From positions 4,278,001-4,342,000 of the forward strand of contig JAUCEF010000006.1 of NCBI GenBank assembly GCA_033558025.1: 64,000 nt of DNA, written 5' to 3'. This DNA comes from Phytophthora sp. 'mugwort' (taxonomy: Eukaryota > Oomycota > Peronosporomycetes > Peronosporales > Peronosporaceae). The notes under the pieces were generated by a model. That model was not told the origin of the DNA and did no database searches. It saw nothing but the letters and a program-made list of their open reading frames with translations. This document shows positions 30,774 to 42,739 of the stretch, in pieces (position 1 is the first letter of the stretch; each line of letters opens with the position of its first letter). Position numbers and translations under genes: made by a program.

Positions 30774-32602
30774 CTACGCCACGGACAGCTGAGCTCGTTC
30801 TTGGGCGACGACAGTCGGCGACATTTAGGTGGTCGAGGCGTCTATGCCATGTTGATAGCGGTACCCGGGTGGGTAGAGCAGCAAATAGGCCACTTCCAAC
30901 GTCCCTATGGCGTCCGATCGAGTCTGGTGTAATGACTTCATAGCCTCCATTCGTCTCCACAGCGTTGAACCCACTACTTCGCTTGTGACCCCGCATTACT
31001 GTCCACTCATTAGTTTCGAAACGAACAACGTACCGGCGTGGACTAACTGCGATATAGACATGATAGTCACGGATAGGGTGGGGACGTGATAAACGTTGTC
31101 AATGGCGATTGCTTGGTGTTCCTCGCGCGCGCCGTTTTGCACCTTTACCGAAAGATGCAATCGACCGACGCTCTTGATTATGATGACTCTCCCGTCGGCG
31201 ACAGCGATCTTCACTGGAGGGCCCAGCGTGCCCAGGTGCGTCATGTCTTTCATGTGGCCCGTCAAGTGGAAAGACGTGCCCGAGTCAACATTGACTCGCT
31301 TCCACTCGACGCCTCCCTTTCCAGCGCAGTCTTCTGTCAGGGCGACTGCCGCACTCCCTTGCAGTCATGCGGTGACTCCTACTCGCTCTGGACAATCGCG
31401 GGTGAAGTGGACGGGCTGGTGGCAGTTGTGGCAGCGCATGATTTGGAGTGGTCTTGAGTGGTCAGCGGAGCTAGGGCGCCCATAGAGAGCACGATAAGCT
31501 GGATTGTGCTCGACAATGCGTGTCGTGGATTGATCTGGCGTCGCTGGTAGTCGACTCCCTTCATACTACACTCTTTTGAAGTTTCCTATATTGCGCCGGG
31601 TTGTGTCGTCCCACGCTTTTTGCTCTTTTTGAGGTAATTGGCCATCACTTTCCGCCATGTACGCTAAGTGGTCAACGAGGCGATGCAATTTCGTTACGGC
31701 GGAGCTTGCGACGGATAGTGATAAACTCTGGTGAGACTTCCTTGGTTACCAGTGAGCGAAACCGCGAATGGACTGAGGCACTGCAAATCCATCCAGCGAT
31801 GACCATCGAGAATTTGAGCGCTGTTCAGCTGATAGACAAACTTCCTACACCAGAGCTTGACGCTGGAGTCGAAAGCAGCGATCGACACGGCTCCCGAAAG
31901 CGATTCAATGTTGAAGTACTTGCGGTTGGGGCTTCCTTAAGCAGGCAAATTTTCGATCCCGTTGAACAAAGATGGTCGAGCTGACTGCTCGTGCTCAGTG
32001 GACTAGCCACCGACGATGTAGCGACATTGGGTATCCTATCGCTTTCAAGCACGGAAGGTGCAACTTTCCAGGCTTGACCGTCGTTGGATTGCTCTAGGCG
32101 CAGTGAGGCATGTTGAGAGTTGCATCGGCCTCGCCGCCATCGTTGTCAGCGAGATAGTGAGTTTGAACAAAGTCGGTACCTTCCCCTGAAACTGGATATT
32201 CTTGGAGGACTGGACCTCTGCGTGAGGCTTGCGTGGTCCATCCAGGGCGTTGCGTCGGGTTGTCGACTGGCGCTCGCCTTGTCTGGACAATGATGATTCA
32301 CGCGCACGCGTACTTGCCGGGGACGTCGGCGCGTTCTCTGTAGCTTTGTGGCCTCGAGGCCTGACCACTGCTAGTCGAATCGGCGGGGATAATGGTGTTA
32401 TTGAGCGAGGCTGTTGCATAGCGCCTTGAATGCTTGCACGTGCAGCGATCTGGGGTGATCGGCGTGGGGTCATGGCGCTTTTTAATAGACTCAATACTCT
32501 CAATCTGTCGGTAAGGAGAGAAGGTGACTCGATTGTGTGTTTGGATGGGAAAATCTGGAATGAATTGAAGCTTATAAGGGCATCCCTACTTGGATACCAC
32601 AC
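30682..32602 (-). pseudogene. Ty1/Copia gag-protease fragment
   Basis: Reading leftward from 32602, a gag-like N-terminal region (KIWNELK-type start, YQLNSAQILDG near 31830) is followed by a CCHC zinc knuckle, CHNCHQPVHFTRDC, at about 31440-31400. Next comes a protease active-site-like VNVDSGTSFHLTGHMKDM, then IAVADGR and NVYHVPTLSVTIMSISQLV. Last is the gag-pre-integrase signature STWHRRLDHLNVADCRR at about 30850. The order is that of Copia elements. Stops and frameshifts are frequent, and integrase, RT and RNase H are missing, so this is a 5' fragment. Confidence 0.65.
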
Positions 32603-32639
32603 TGTATCTTACCGAGTACTACTGCTTGCACGCATCTGA

Positions 32640-34741
32640 TTCCAACAACATCGCATCGGCGAGACGTTGGTTGATCCGATTACCCTTCGGAAATGAGGCT
32701 GAAAAAGCGCTATTTCGTTCAATCAGCGAGCCAAGCACTGCGAACACTTCTGGTGCGTAAGTATCTCTCGATCGTCTTGTGATCCGTGCCGATAAAAAAA
32801 CGGGTTGTCGATCAAGTAGACTTTCCAAAGTTGCATGGCATGAATGACCGCTAGCGGCCCGTTCTCACATTTAGGGTATATAGTCTCTGCGCGAGAGAGC
32901 TTTTGACCGCCGTACGCAATAATCTTCTCCGAGCCATCGTCTGCTATCTGGAACAAATATCCACCAATTGCGAAGTCACTAGCATCCATGTTCACGTGAA
33001 AGGTCAGGTAAAATCTGGATTCGCTAGTAAGTTGGGAGCGACGATCGGTCCTTGAGTTACTTGAAGACTTTATGATGCACGTCGGCAAACTCCTCTGCGT
33101 CCTTACGACTTAGGCCTTTACTAAGCTCGATAAGCAGCACGCTGAGTTCCGCAAAATCCGGATAGAAGCGAAGGACGTAGACACACATCCCTAAGAATGA
33201 CTAATGCTCGGGCTTGGTTTCAGGCACAGGGCAGTTAAGAATAAGCTCTGATGTCACAGAATCGATTCGAACGCCGTCTCGACCGACCTGATCGCGCAGA
33301 CATGAAATTTCCAAAGCACAGCATGTGCACTTGGAAAGCTTTACGACAAGTTGTTGGACCTTACAGCGGTCGAATACTTCCCCGGAACAACAAGGGTTCC
33401 TCCATGGAGGCGGTCGGGGCAAAGACGAAGCTATTGTCGAAATATGTGCGGCAAACGTCTTGCTGGTCGGCGAATAGGTGTTGAACCATCCGATCGAAGC
33501 AAGAAGGACTACATAAGATTCCTATTGGTGTCGCGAGGTATTCGTATAAGCGGTCGGGGTTGCGAAAGCAGTCAGGGGATCGCAATTTCGCGAAGGCGAA
33601 CCTAGTAGAATCCGCAAAACAGATCTATGGTCGAAAAAAACCGTTCGGTCGCCATAGCACGGTAAATCACGTCTTGCGAGGAATTGGATTTGCGGTGACC
33701 CGCACCTTCGCATTGATTCCACGAAAATCATGAACTATGCGCCACTGGCCGTTGGCCTTGCGCACACAAAATGTTGATGCACAGTATGGTGAGTTGGACA
33801 GCCTGATGGCACGTATACCTTGCGCATCGCGGCAGAGAGAGGATACTGCTTGCGGTGTACTGGTACGTCGTCGTGTAGCTCAATCGTGACCTCGTACATT
33901 CGACGATGGGCTGGCGGTACGGATGGAAGCTCCGAACGAAAAACTGCGTCCTTGTAGCGTATCGAGAGGGGATACGCCGGTTTATCTACGAGGTTCTCCC
34001 ACGACAGGTTGGGCTCAGATGAAGAAGCCTCTCCGGCAGATATAAAAAATAGTACTTGTTGTCGGAAGACCGTAACAGTTTATTCAGGTGTCGGGATGAT
34101 ACCAATTGAGTCATGACCGCCGCAGACAAGTACCCGTGCTGGCGGATATAATTTGAGCATCCCGCTCAGTAGTTGAAGGAACGCGTCGCACACGTGAATG
34201 TCGATAACGGCCAACCGTCTGAGCACGATGAACTTGCACGCACTGCTGAAAGGCGAGACGGGTGTCGGACGTGCGTGGATGAACTGCGTGCTGCGACCAA
34301 TTGATGTCGGGGTTGACTGATGAGAACCACGGCATTCCAAGCAGTACATCGCGGCTCGCAGGGATATCAATGAGGAAGACCTCACTGTCGTAGGGCTCAA
34401 AGCCAGGATGTTTGATCGTGATGGTAACGACGCGTCGAGGACCCGTAATTGATGTATCGCCACCGACTTGGAGTTGCCAGAGGAATAGGAAAATTGCGAA
34501 CGTCAAGCTGAAGTCGCGAGGAGAGTTGCGGAGACACTGCATTGAAAGAAGCTTCGCAATCAATGCAAATGGAGCAGAACAGGTTGCCGATGGAGCCTGA
34601 CTCTTCCAGAAAACCATAAACACCATGTTGTTTGCGAGGCAGCCGAGGGTTATTCAACAGTTGAACGCATGCGAGGTGCGACTGCGAGGCTAACAACATG
34701 ATTTGCTGACTCACCTGAAGTTGAAATGTTATCAGCAACAA
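32640..34741 (-). pseudogene. Ty3/Gypsy protease-RT-RNase H fragment
   Basis: Leftward from 34741 the order is protease, reverse transcriptase, RNase H. The protease-like part has SFNAVSPQLSSRLQLDVRN and DVLLGMPWFSSVNPDINW. The RT part is degraded but retains VHDFRGINAK-like and LATPIGILCSPSCFDRMVQH segments around 33730-33400. The RNase H part (33088-32723) is the best preserved: FHVNMDASDFAIGGYLFQ, then IAYGGQKLSRAETIYP and YLIDNPFFYRH. Integrase is absent. The fragment abuts the Copia piece at about 32.6 kb in the same orientation. Confidence 0.7.
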
Positions 34742-34779
34742 GGAGTTGCTCAGCGGGGCGTCAGCCCGCCGAGCTATTT

Positions 34780-35620
34780 AGTTTTTTTACGCACGCGAAA
34801 TGCCCTTGCACGGGCGATCCGGTGCTTCCCGCCACAAATGTGGCAAGTGGCCTTCGCGGTGAACTCGGGATCATGGCGGCTAGGGAGCTTGGACTTTCTT
34901 GGATCGTCAGATGCTGGTGATATTTATTGGTCGAACCTCGACCGTTGCTGATTTGCTCGCATCTTCAAAGCGCTGAACTTGTCGATTGTCTGTTGCACCG
35001 TTGTAGGAATATTATGGGAGATGTGGGTACTCGAGTCTGGCCGCAGATTCGCCTAATACAACCAACGTTTTACCATCTCAGGAAGCTCCAACGAGGATTG
35101 GGAGAGGAGTAGCATAAACTTAGCAGTATTCTCCTGCTGTGTACACGTTCCCCTCAGAACATAGAGACTGGACAGCAGTTTGAACTCAAAGTCGCTGTCG
35201 CGGAGCGAACACGTAGCTTGTGCTTGAACACGTACGAGGAACGTGGATTGTCACCGAGCGTCTGCTTGAATTCCCGGTCCCAAGACACCACGTCTGTACC
35301 CAAGTTGGGAACTACTAAGTCCACGAAGCGAGAATCATTGACGTCGCGTTCAGCAGCGCAGCTGCTAAAGTGCTCCTCGATCTAGAAGAGCCAGAGCCCT
35401 AGGTATTTCTTTGCCGTGCCGTTGAACCTGAGTGGCTCGGCTTCCTCCTTTGTCTACTTGCCCCTGCTTGGTTTTTAAAAATGTCGTTCTCCCCGCGCGC
35501 ATGGTGTCCCAGGAAAGCCTGGAACTGGTGCTGCTGTTGCTGCATCGCCACGACTGTTGCTGGACCGCCATCATCTGCATGATCAGCATCAAGACAGTCT
35601 GCTCAGAGACAGGTGTTTGA
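34780..35620 (-). pseudogene. Gypsy gag remnant upstream of the protease piece
   Basis: On the minus strand, frames between 35592 and 34790 read as gag-like sequence: a Gln/Ser-rich start, GENDIFKNQAGASRQ, then near 34830 a zinc-knuckle-like ATCHICGGKHRIAR. It has the position and orientation expected for the gag of the adjacent protease-RT-RNase H fragment. Stops are numerous, and the knuckle lacks a clear final cysteine. Confidence 0.4.
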
Positions 35621-35809
35621 GTAGTAGAGAACTCACTGAAACTCCTCCAACCGGCGGCATGTCATCCCCTACAGGAGCTGAGGCGGCCGCTGTGCCACGC
35701 GGCGACGCAGCCGAAGCACTAGCAGGTGCTGGGTCATTCCTGTCGGTGCGAGGTTGTTGGTGTTGGCGAAGGTTGGGCGGCTCGACTATACGGGGCGGTA
35801 CCCCGTAAA

Positions 35810-36070
35810 GTTGAAGTCGAAGTTGAACATCAACTTAGAATTAAGTTCGGTTCGAAGTATTCCTTCAATTCGGTCGATCAGAGTGCTTTTTAAGTTCGAA
35901 ATTGTCACGTAATAAGCTGAAAGCGAACTTGCGTCATTGGCAACCTGGGGAGTTGAAGGTGAAATAAAGATCGATTGAATTGAAGTTAATGAAAGCAGAG
36001 GAGGTGCGCTCCAGGTGATTACCTACGAGCACAGGGGGCAGCCCTCGGTAGTTACCAAGGGCCCCGTCCA
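35810..36070 (-). repeat. LTR or leader-like sequence of the Gypsy remnant
   Basis: This non-coding stretch just 5' of the minus-strand gag has direct short repeats of AAGTT/GAAGTTGAA type and a segment TAACTACCGAGGGCTGCCCC on the minus strand. By position it would be the 5' LTR and leader. No matching second LTR was found in the window, so boundaries are approximate. Confidence 0.3.
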
Positions 36071-36269
36071 TCGTTTGTTAGCCGCGGAAGCTGTGCATCC
36101 GTTACAGGCAGTGCCTGTGCTGTGTTGAGGCTTTGGTGATCACATCCAGATAGCGACGATAGCATCCTGGCAACGAGACGGCATCAGGGACGCTTATTTA
36201 CCTTGAACGTTGCCGGCGCCGTTTGCCGTAGGGAATTGTTTGGCACTTGTGCAAATAGCAGGTGTTATT

Positions 36270-36953
36270 CCCCGAAATCGACCACCTCAGGGTGTGGGGA
36301 ATTTCGAAAAGTCAAGTCCCGCCAGGGAGGAGTTGTCCTGCTGCCTCCTATCGTAGTGTAGGGATTGAGCATGTCCGTCACAATCCTGTAGACCGTCCAG
36401 GCGTGGTATCAGTGAGTTCCTGGTGGTGGGACCAAAGTTGGTTTGTCGTTTGAAAGCTGCACGTTTTGCCAAATGTCAGTTGAGGCTCTCGTTGTTAGTC
36501 TGGATATGAACCCTGGCGTGGTTGAGTGAAGTCCTTCTTGCATGATGCGTAGGTTTGTTGCGTGAGGGCTTAAACGATTCCTCAGGCTCGACTCCATCCG
36601 TTTGGCCCACAACGGGAAACTTTACTGTTCTGGATGGGCTTCGAATACCAAGCCCTCCTGTACCATCCTCTGCACGTTCGATCGTGATTGTTTTTACCTC
36701 CTCCGTCAGATCCTCAATGGGGAGTTGATAGCCTTGCTCTTTTCTGTGAATCCCATCCGCTTCTTGGATGATTTGTAGTGGTGGTTCCTCCGGTAGTCCT
36801 TTCGTTCGCATTAGCCCCTGATTCGGCCAGGCTCGATGAGCGTACAGTCATATTCGTGCAGGAACAGCGGCAGCTGTCGAAGTTTCTGCAGCCCACCTCT
36901 TGCAGTGAGTCCCCGATCTCAATCGCTGGTGAGGTCAGGAGCAGACACGCCAC
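36270..36953 (-). pseudogene. Second gag-like remnant, family uncertain
   Basis: Overlapping minus-strand frames include LPIEDLTEEVKTITIERAED, GLGIRSPSRTVKFPVV and SAAFKRQTNF-like sequence. The composition (Pro, Arg, Glu and Thr rich) is gag-like. There is no zinc knuckle or enzymatic motif. It could belong to the Gypsy copy at 32.6-35.6 kb or to a different element. Confidence 0.3.
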
Positions 36954-37429
36954 CCATCGCTGGAGTTTCGGCTGTAACTGGCGAGGTTCGTCCGGGCCAG
37001 GTCTGGCCGACTGAAGACGTATTCGGACGCTCCAGCGCGCAAAATATGGAGTTCCCCCATCGTTTCGGGGGATACAATCAAATGCTCGCGGTTGTAGCGG
37101 TTGCAGGTCCTGCCCTCAAATCCACGGATTGGTCGGCCTGCGAAAGGTCAGCCAGCAATTCTTGATTCCGACGGCCGCAAGCCGCTCGCATCGTCTGGCC
37201 GGGGTATCGACACTGATAATAGAGGACTCACCAGCTTTGCTCTCCCTTGAGCGTTGCCGCCAGGTGAATCTGTACCGTAAAAACGGGTCCAGTGCGACAC
37301 ACTTTGCTGGCCGGAATCAAGTAATTCGAAAACCTCGCAAATGTTTAATTTGTATGGACGTGATGAATTCCCGCCTGGCAAATCTACTGGTTTCCCACCT
37401 CGCATCCAAAGATGGCGTGGTCGTGACCG

Positions 37430-39120
37430 CGCCCCAAAAACAGGAACAAATCAAGCTCCACGTACTACAGGCTCTTAATACTGCATTTGCAGCGGATACC
37501 TAACGATACTTGTATGTGTCTCACCGTTACTGGCAGGGTATACAACAAGCTGAGGAAGCGCCTGTCGTCGATGTTACCCCGAAGGTACATGTTCATCGAT
37601 CTAAGATTTATCTATGGCGCAAAAAGCAACAGCAATTGGAGTCAAAGCCGGACCAACAAGAACCTCTACTTTGCAGACACAGAAGAAGGGCATCGGAAAG
37701 GTGGTATTAGATTTCCCGAGCTTGAGAAAACGGTGCGAAGACAATGCTTTATTAGGAGTACCTTTCATCTCACCTGATCGTCTTATTATACTTATCTGGT
37801 ATGCAAGTTTGTTAGACTACGTGAAAGAAATGAGAAAGAATCGGAAGCTACGTGTGACGATCAAGTGCATCATTCTAATGATCGCAAAACTCGACCCTGG
37901 TTCGCTAAGGAGAGAAGTTACACGGCTCTCAAGCCCTGAAGTCATGGACATCGTGTTATGAAACGCAACGCTCAGGTTATTCGTCGTATGACCCATGAAG
38001 GCTCGAAACTGCGCAACAACATGCGGGTAGCTATAATTTTATTTTATTTATGGGTCTCGGCTAATATATATATATTATCTTAATAATTTGAATTTGTCAT
38101 ATTTGTAGGAAGTTGCCGACGCATTTGCTAATTCCGTCAACGTCGCTATGGAAGAAGCTGGAGTAGTAGCGTATCATGAAAAGTCTTATTGTCTGTTCAA
38201 CATGGACCTGACAGCCATCTTTATGGGCAACCAAGGTCGAGTCACGGTGGAGTACCGTGGTGATACCAATGTTGACATCATACATGGAACAAACGGGAAT
38301 GGTGTATGCTGTTTTGTGTTCCTGTGTGCTTCAGCGACTGGAAAGCATCTTCCCCCAGTGGTGGTGTACGCGGGGCCCTTAGAGGCCACGTCTTAGAGGA
38401 GGTATCATCGCGATCCGTCAAATGTGTCCACGGTACAGCCGAAATCATTTTGCGACTACTCCGTCATGGGCGAATGAATATCAAAGGCAAGAAATTATAT
38501 TTTGTTAAAATTTTATTTCATGGGCTGAAAGCGTACTGGCTTTATTACGCGTATCGCAGATATGGACTCCCAGCCTTACGTCAAGGCGCATGATTCTTCT
38601 GGACTGCTTAAAGACCCACAAGATGGCCAACATTCGAGAAAGACTTGAAACTAAGTGCTGCACTCAAGTGCAGCACATTCCACAAGGGATAACTGTTTGT
38701 TTGAGTCAGCCTATGGACGTCAGTGTGATGCGTTCATTCAAGAGCAACATACAGCACGTGCTGCTGTAATGTATCCCTAACTGATTTCTCTAATTATACC
38801 TAATGCTGACTACGATGCACTCATGTTGCAGGGATCTATATGTCAAGTACCATGCGGATCACCTCTTTCCTACAAGCGCTGGAGAACGACGCTTAATGCT
38901 ATCGTACCTTCTGAGCAAGGCGTGGAAGATGGTGGAGCCGCAGACTATTATCAACGGCGTTCGTAAGGGCAGCTTGATTCCAGTAGGACTACGTGATGCG
39001 AAAGGCAGGTTCAGAACGTATTTGAGGAGTCTTCAACAAAAGAAGGAGTTGTTGATGACCACGAGGACGCTAGCGATTAGCGGTAACGTTTTAGCTAAAG
39101 TGCATTTTTTCATTTTATGA
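37430..39120 (+). pseudogene. Pogo-like (DDE_1) transposase pseudogene with introns
   Basis: N-terminal pieces (LRVTIKCIILMIAKLDPGSL; MTHEGSKLRNNMR after frame changes) lead into an 82-base GT-AG interval at 38027-38108. Removing it joins NNMR to EVADAFANSVNVAMEEAGVV in phase. The catalytic core follows: YCLFNMDLTAIFMGNQGRV with the first aspartate, VFLCASATGKHLPPVVVYAG, ILLDCLKTHKMANIRERL with the second, and CLSQPMDVSVMRSFKSN. A probable further intron ends near 38831. The C-terminal part has YVKYHADHLFPTSAGERR and IINGVRKGSLIPVGLRDAK. Stops and frameshifts show a dead copy. Part of the core at 38480-38540 is replaced by AT-rich sequence. Confidence 0.75.
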
Positions 39121-39252
39121 GAATTGTAGAACCCTCTTCAAATAGTTATCATTACTGCTTCACCGTAAGCAGGGGTTTTGAGCTTCGGGAGAGGTGTCAC
39201 CCCTAATTAAACCTTGCCCCACTGGCTCAGGGTGTCGCACTGGAACCGAGTT

Positions 39253-39910
39253 TTACTGTATCCTGCTCTGTATCGGCCGGGCTTGTTTCTGATCCGGTTG
39301 AATGAGCTCAGCCAACATGCCTGCTAGCTCCCGACCTGGTATATGCCGTACATCGCTTCGGTGTTTCTCGCGGCGAAACTCCACTTCCAGGAGCGCCACT
39401 GCTTCCACAAAATGCCCACATGCGCCAAGCTGCTGTATTACTGATCCACCGTCCTCGTAAGCCACTAAAGAGCGTGTCGCATCTTGGCTGCAACCCTGAC
39501 TGAGACGAATCCAACTCCTCCTGTCTTCGCGGGGCATAAAGGAGGCCAATATTGAAATTGCGCCTACTAGACTCCGTCCCGGTGGAGTGCTGCCAGAATA
39601 ACGGCTTGTAGAGATTGTCCAATGTCTTTTGTGCCCATCCGGCGTGGTTAAAAACTGTCGCAGTGAATAGATCGCTAGCAACACGATGGAATTTAGAATC
39701 AGAACGCGGTTTCCACGCCCGTTGCGACCTTCGTTGCTGTGACAAGTAGTCTCTCGACATTTCCAATCCGTACGAACCAGGGCCTGTTAGAAAGCTCATC
39801 CTCTCATCCGTTTCGATTTGGTATCCCAGGTATCTCGTAGTGTCGTTGGGGCCTATGACTGCTGTACCTGCGTACGGCCTGATAACGTTTTGCCAAACTA
39901 AACCGTCGGG
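39253..39910 (-). pseudogene. LINE (L1-like) reverse transcriptase C-terminal fragment
   Basis: The minus strand reads VWQNVIRPYAGTAVIGPND, then RYLGYQIETDERMSF, ATVFNHAGWAQKTLDNLYKP, FWQHSTGTESSRRNFN and IGLLYAPRRQEE. This corresponds to the region after the RT domain of L1-like LINEs (YLGV; AEKxLxxLxxxFLW). The frame shifts near 39500. No endonuclease or complete RT domain is present, as expected of a truncated copy. Confidence 0.55.
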
Positions 39911-40329
39911 AAACGTTTTACACAGTTTCCGTTTATGCTCTAAACGGTCCTAACTTTCGCAAAACTATCACTGTCCCGCGCGTCCCTATTCAACCAGCAA
40001 CTCTCATGTATGTGTTTCCAATACACTTCGCCTATCCCTCATAATCATATATTGTTTGTTACTTGTACAAATGATACTCTATTTTGTGAAATAAGTACCC
40101 ATTGACAACCTCAGGCGGTTTTGGCTCTGCGTCCGGAACGTACAGGCTGTTGCAGCAAGTTCGGTGAGCCCCTGTTCGTACATTTCGAACGCGGTCACGC
40201 GCTCGACCTGCTCAACCCGCGTAGGAGTGGATTGACAAGAAAGGGCAATATGTGTCAGCATGTCTACTGCATAACGAGCAAAAGGCCACGTTTTCCGTCG
40301 TTATTAAGGAGTTCAAATAAAAAAAAACA
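39911..40329. other. Unassigned spacer
   Basis: No reliable similarity. Short plus-strand frames near 40120-40330 may be the worn N-terminal part of the Mutator-like element that follows. Confidence 0.3.
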
Positions 40330-41494
40330 CCATCTATAAAGCTGAAGTGCATCGTTATTGACGAAAACTTCACGAAGATTGGAGTTGTAAATGGCGCATT
40401 TCTTCACGCAATGATATTGTTGTGCCAATTCCACCATTTTAAGTACTTACGCGAAGAAGTGGCAAGGCTGAATACGAGAAGCACCGCCGCTATATGCGTC
40501 ATATTATGGGATGTGGGAGTGGGCTCATTTGAAGGCAAGCGGTCAAATGACGGTGTTGACGAGCAACCGAACGCTGATGGAAATGAAGATGCACCAAATC
40601 ATTTTGAAACGTATTTCAAATCAAGAACGGGGACAGCTGCAGGGAGTTATGGTGCTTACAAGCGGAATTATGCAGTGACGCTTGGAAACAATAGTAACAA
40701 CCGACTCGAGTCCTCTTGGAGGCTAACAAAAGGATGTTGCCAATTCTTACATGTGTTGGAATGAGTGCGTTGCATCCCTGATGCACTATGAGGTTCGCGC
40801 AGAGCGACTTTTCATGGATAAAATATTTAAGGTGTCTATTGTGCATCACGACAACTATGATGCTGGAATGCAGTATGTATCAAACCTTGTGAGTGACCAC
40901 GCATGTGACTTGATCTATGGACAATACGTGTATGCGCTAGAGTGTGCGTCGTACCAGTTTTACGAGGGAATGACTGGGGTATGCTTTTTAAAAAGCACAC
41001 GCAATGATAACGATGAACTGGATAAACCAAATTAAGAATTTTCATTTGCGAAGCGAAATTGGCAGCGTTCACGTCTATTTACGACGATGCACCTTCTGCC
41101 CTGTCGTCATGTTCTTACTTGCGAAAGTCACTGTTGTTGGAGGCTACCATCCCTACTCAGCGCTTGAGCTTGTTGCCTTCCCAAGTCGTCCTTTTCGGTG
41201 CCTGAAATCAAATCTATATCTTTCCGTGTGGCGCTTATTGCGCAGTCTGATTCGGGAAAGGCTGCATGGGATTTTAATCGTATGTACAGAGAGACAAGCC
41301 AAATTGCAAGAACAATCGCTGATACTATGAGTGTACTTGGTATGCGTGAGTACCGACTTGCGATGGAGGCGTTGACTTCTGTAGTTGATCTACTTAAGCA
41401 AAAGAAATTTTCGGAGATTGGGCGTCTACTCCACACCGCGACTGATCTTGGTCACCCCTCCCCCCCACCCACCCCAAGTCACAGACGAGCTTGA
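40330..41494 (+). pseudogene. Mutator-like (MULE) transposase pseudogene
   Basis: The DDE core begins with LKCIVIDENFTKIGVVNGAF, containing an acidic catalytic residue, and runs into MILLCQFHHFKYLREEVARL. RNYAVTLGNNSNNRLESSW and ECVASLMHYEVRAERLFMDK follow, then YVSNLVSDHACDLIYGQYVY. A SWIM-type zinc-finger relic, TTMHLLPCRHVL, lies near 41090, with the preceding CxC pair lost. The C-terminal part (41198-41494) has WDFNRMYRETSQIARTIADT. Several frames are used. The downstream Ulp1-like fragment probably belonged to the same element. Confidence 0.7.
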
Positions 41495-41665
41495 TAAGGC
41501 ATCTGCTGAGCCTGAACTGCCTGACCTAAACCCTGCTGAACCCGACCAGCCCGACCTACACCCGACCAGCCCAACCAGCATCCGGTTGAGCCCGACTATC
41601 ACCCGACTGAACCCGAACAGCACACGACCCGAACTGCACCCGACGGAACCCGACCAGGCTTGAAG
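41495..41665 (+). repeat. Degenerate tandem repeat coding a Pro/Asp/Glu-rich tract
   Basis: Imperfect repeats built around CCCGACCAGCCC and CCCGAC/AACCCGA run for about 150 bases. In the plus frame they give units like EPDQPDLHPTSP and STRPELHPTEPD. The tract follows the MULE C-terminus and probably formed a disordered linker. Confidence 0.6.
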
Positions 41666-42735
41666 AGCAGTTTCTCAGGTCGGCGGTGACCTGGAAATAT
41701 CTCAAGCTGACTTTGGTAATGCTAACTTTTAAATTTCTGCTCCTGTCCGAGCTCGTTGAAGACCAAAGCAAAAAGGCTTAGCGAAAAAGGCGAATCAAAA
41801 CCTGTCGATCCGCATGGTCAGAGATTATTCCAACATGCATCATATAAATCTCAACCTCTCACTGGGGAACGACCTACTGGTCTCACAACCAGCTTTCGCC
41901 TCTTCGTCAGAGAAATTATCCAAATTTGCCATCTTCACGTGTGAGAAAAAAAATCGAAGACTCTGATCGCACATTGGGTGCAAAATTACCGCAGAGTAAA
42001 CCAGAGCTTAAGTTGACGGAAATAGTAGCATGCTTTGTCAGAACATGTTGCAAAAATGCTTCAAAACGGTTACAGCACTTTAGCGAAAAACACAAAGGGT
42101 TAGCGGAACAAGATATTACAGTAAGACACGATGTTTGACACGATCGATACCAAAACGTCGAATATCATGACGAGAAGTTTCACATAGTTTTAAAAGCTAT
42201 TGACATGGTGGAGAAAACTAATATCTGGGTGCAAACAATTGACTTCTTAATGACAATCGATCCATGGTTTCGAGTAGTGGAAGACGCATCTATACTTTAG
42301 AAATCAAGGACATACTGTTACTGTCAGAAGCTGTAGAAACATCACGAGTTTTCACAATTGTTTTGAGCTTAGATGAATCGCTATAATGATGTCGCTTTAG
42401 GTTTCTATTCTTGACGTGGCTGGTAGAGATACGCTCGGAGGTGTAGCAATGAACATGAATATGACCAAGCTTTTCTCCGCGAATACACGGGTTATTCAAA
42501 TCAGGGCCATGTAAAAACCATATGATATGGCCATAACCATAGCCATAGTTCATGGCCATAATAGATAGCTTCAGAAAAACTAAATCTGGCTCCATAGTCG
42601 TATATACATAAATCAAGAGACAAGTTGGAGCAGTGCTTGCCATTCGTTGTGGCCCGTGCTGTTCGCTTCGAAGCATCTTCCCTCATTCAATGTTTACCTT
42701 CGTAGCAGCTCGTCCCTTCCACAGCTTAGAGCGCA
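41666..42735 (+). other. Remnant linker and hAT 5' non-coding sequence
   Basis: Frames such as 41926-42138 (RVRKKIEDSDRTLGAKLPQS) have a basic, hydrophilic linker character and may continue the MULE protein. From about 42490 the sequence is AT-rich with repeats of CCATA/ATGGCCATA. This could be the 5' end of the hAT element that follows. No clear TIR was established. Confidence 0.35.
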
Positions 42736-42739
42736 TACA

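Noticed and set aside
35557..35808. Plus-strand frame of 83 codons with an Ala/Gly-rich end
   Set aside because: It is antisense to the gag remnant and shows no similarity. Treated as a shadow.
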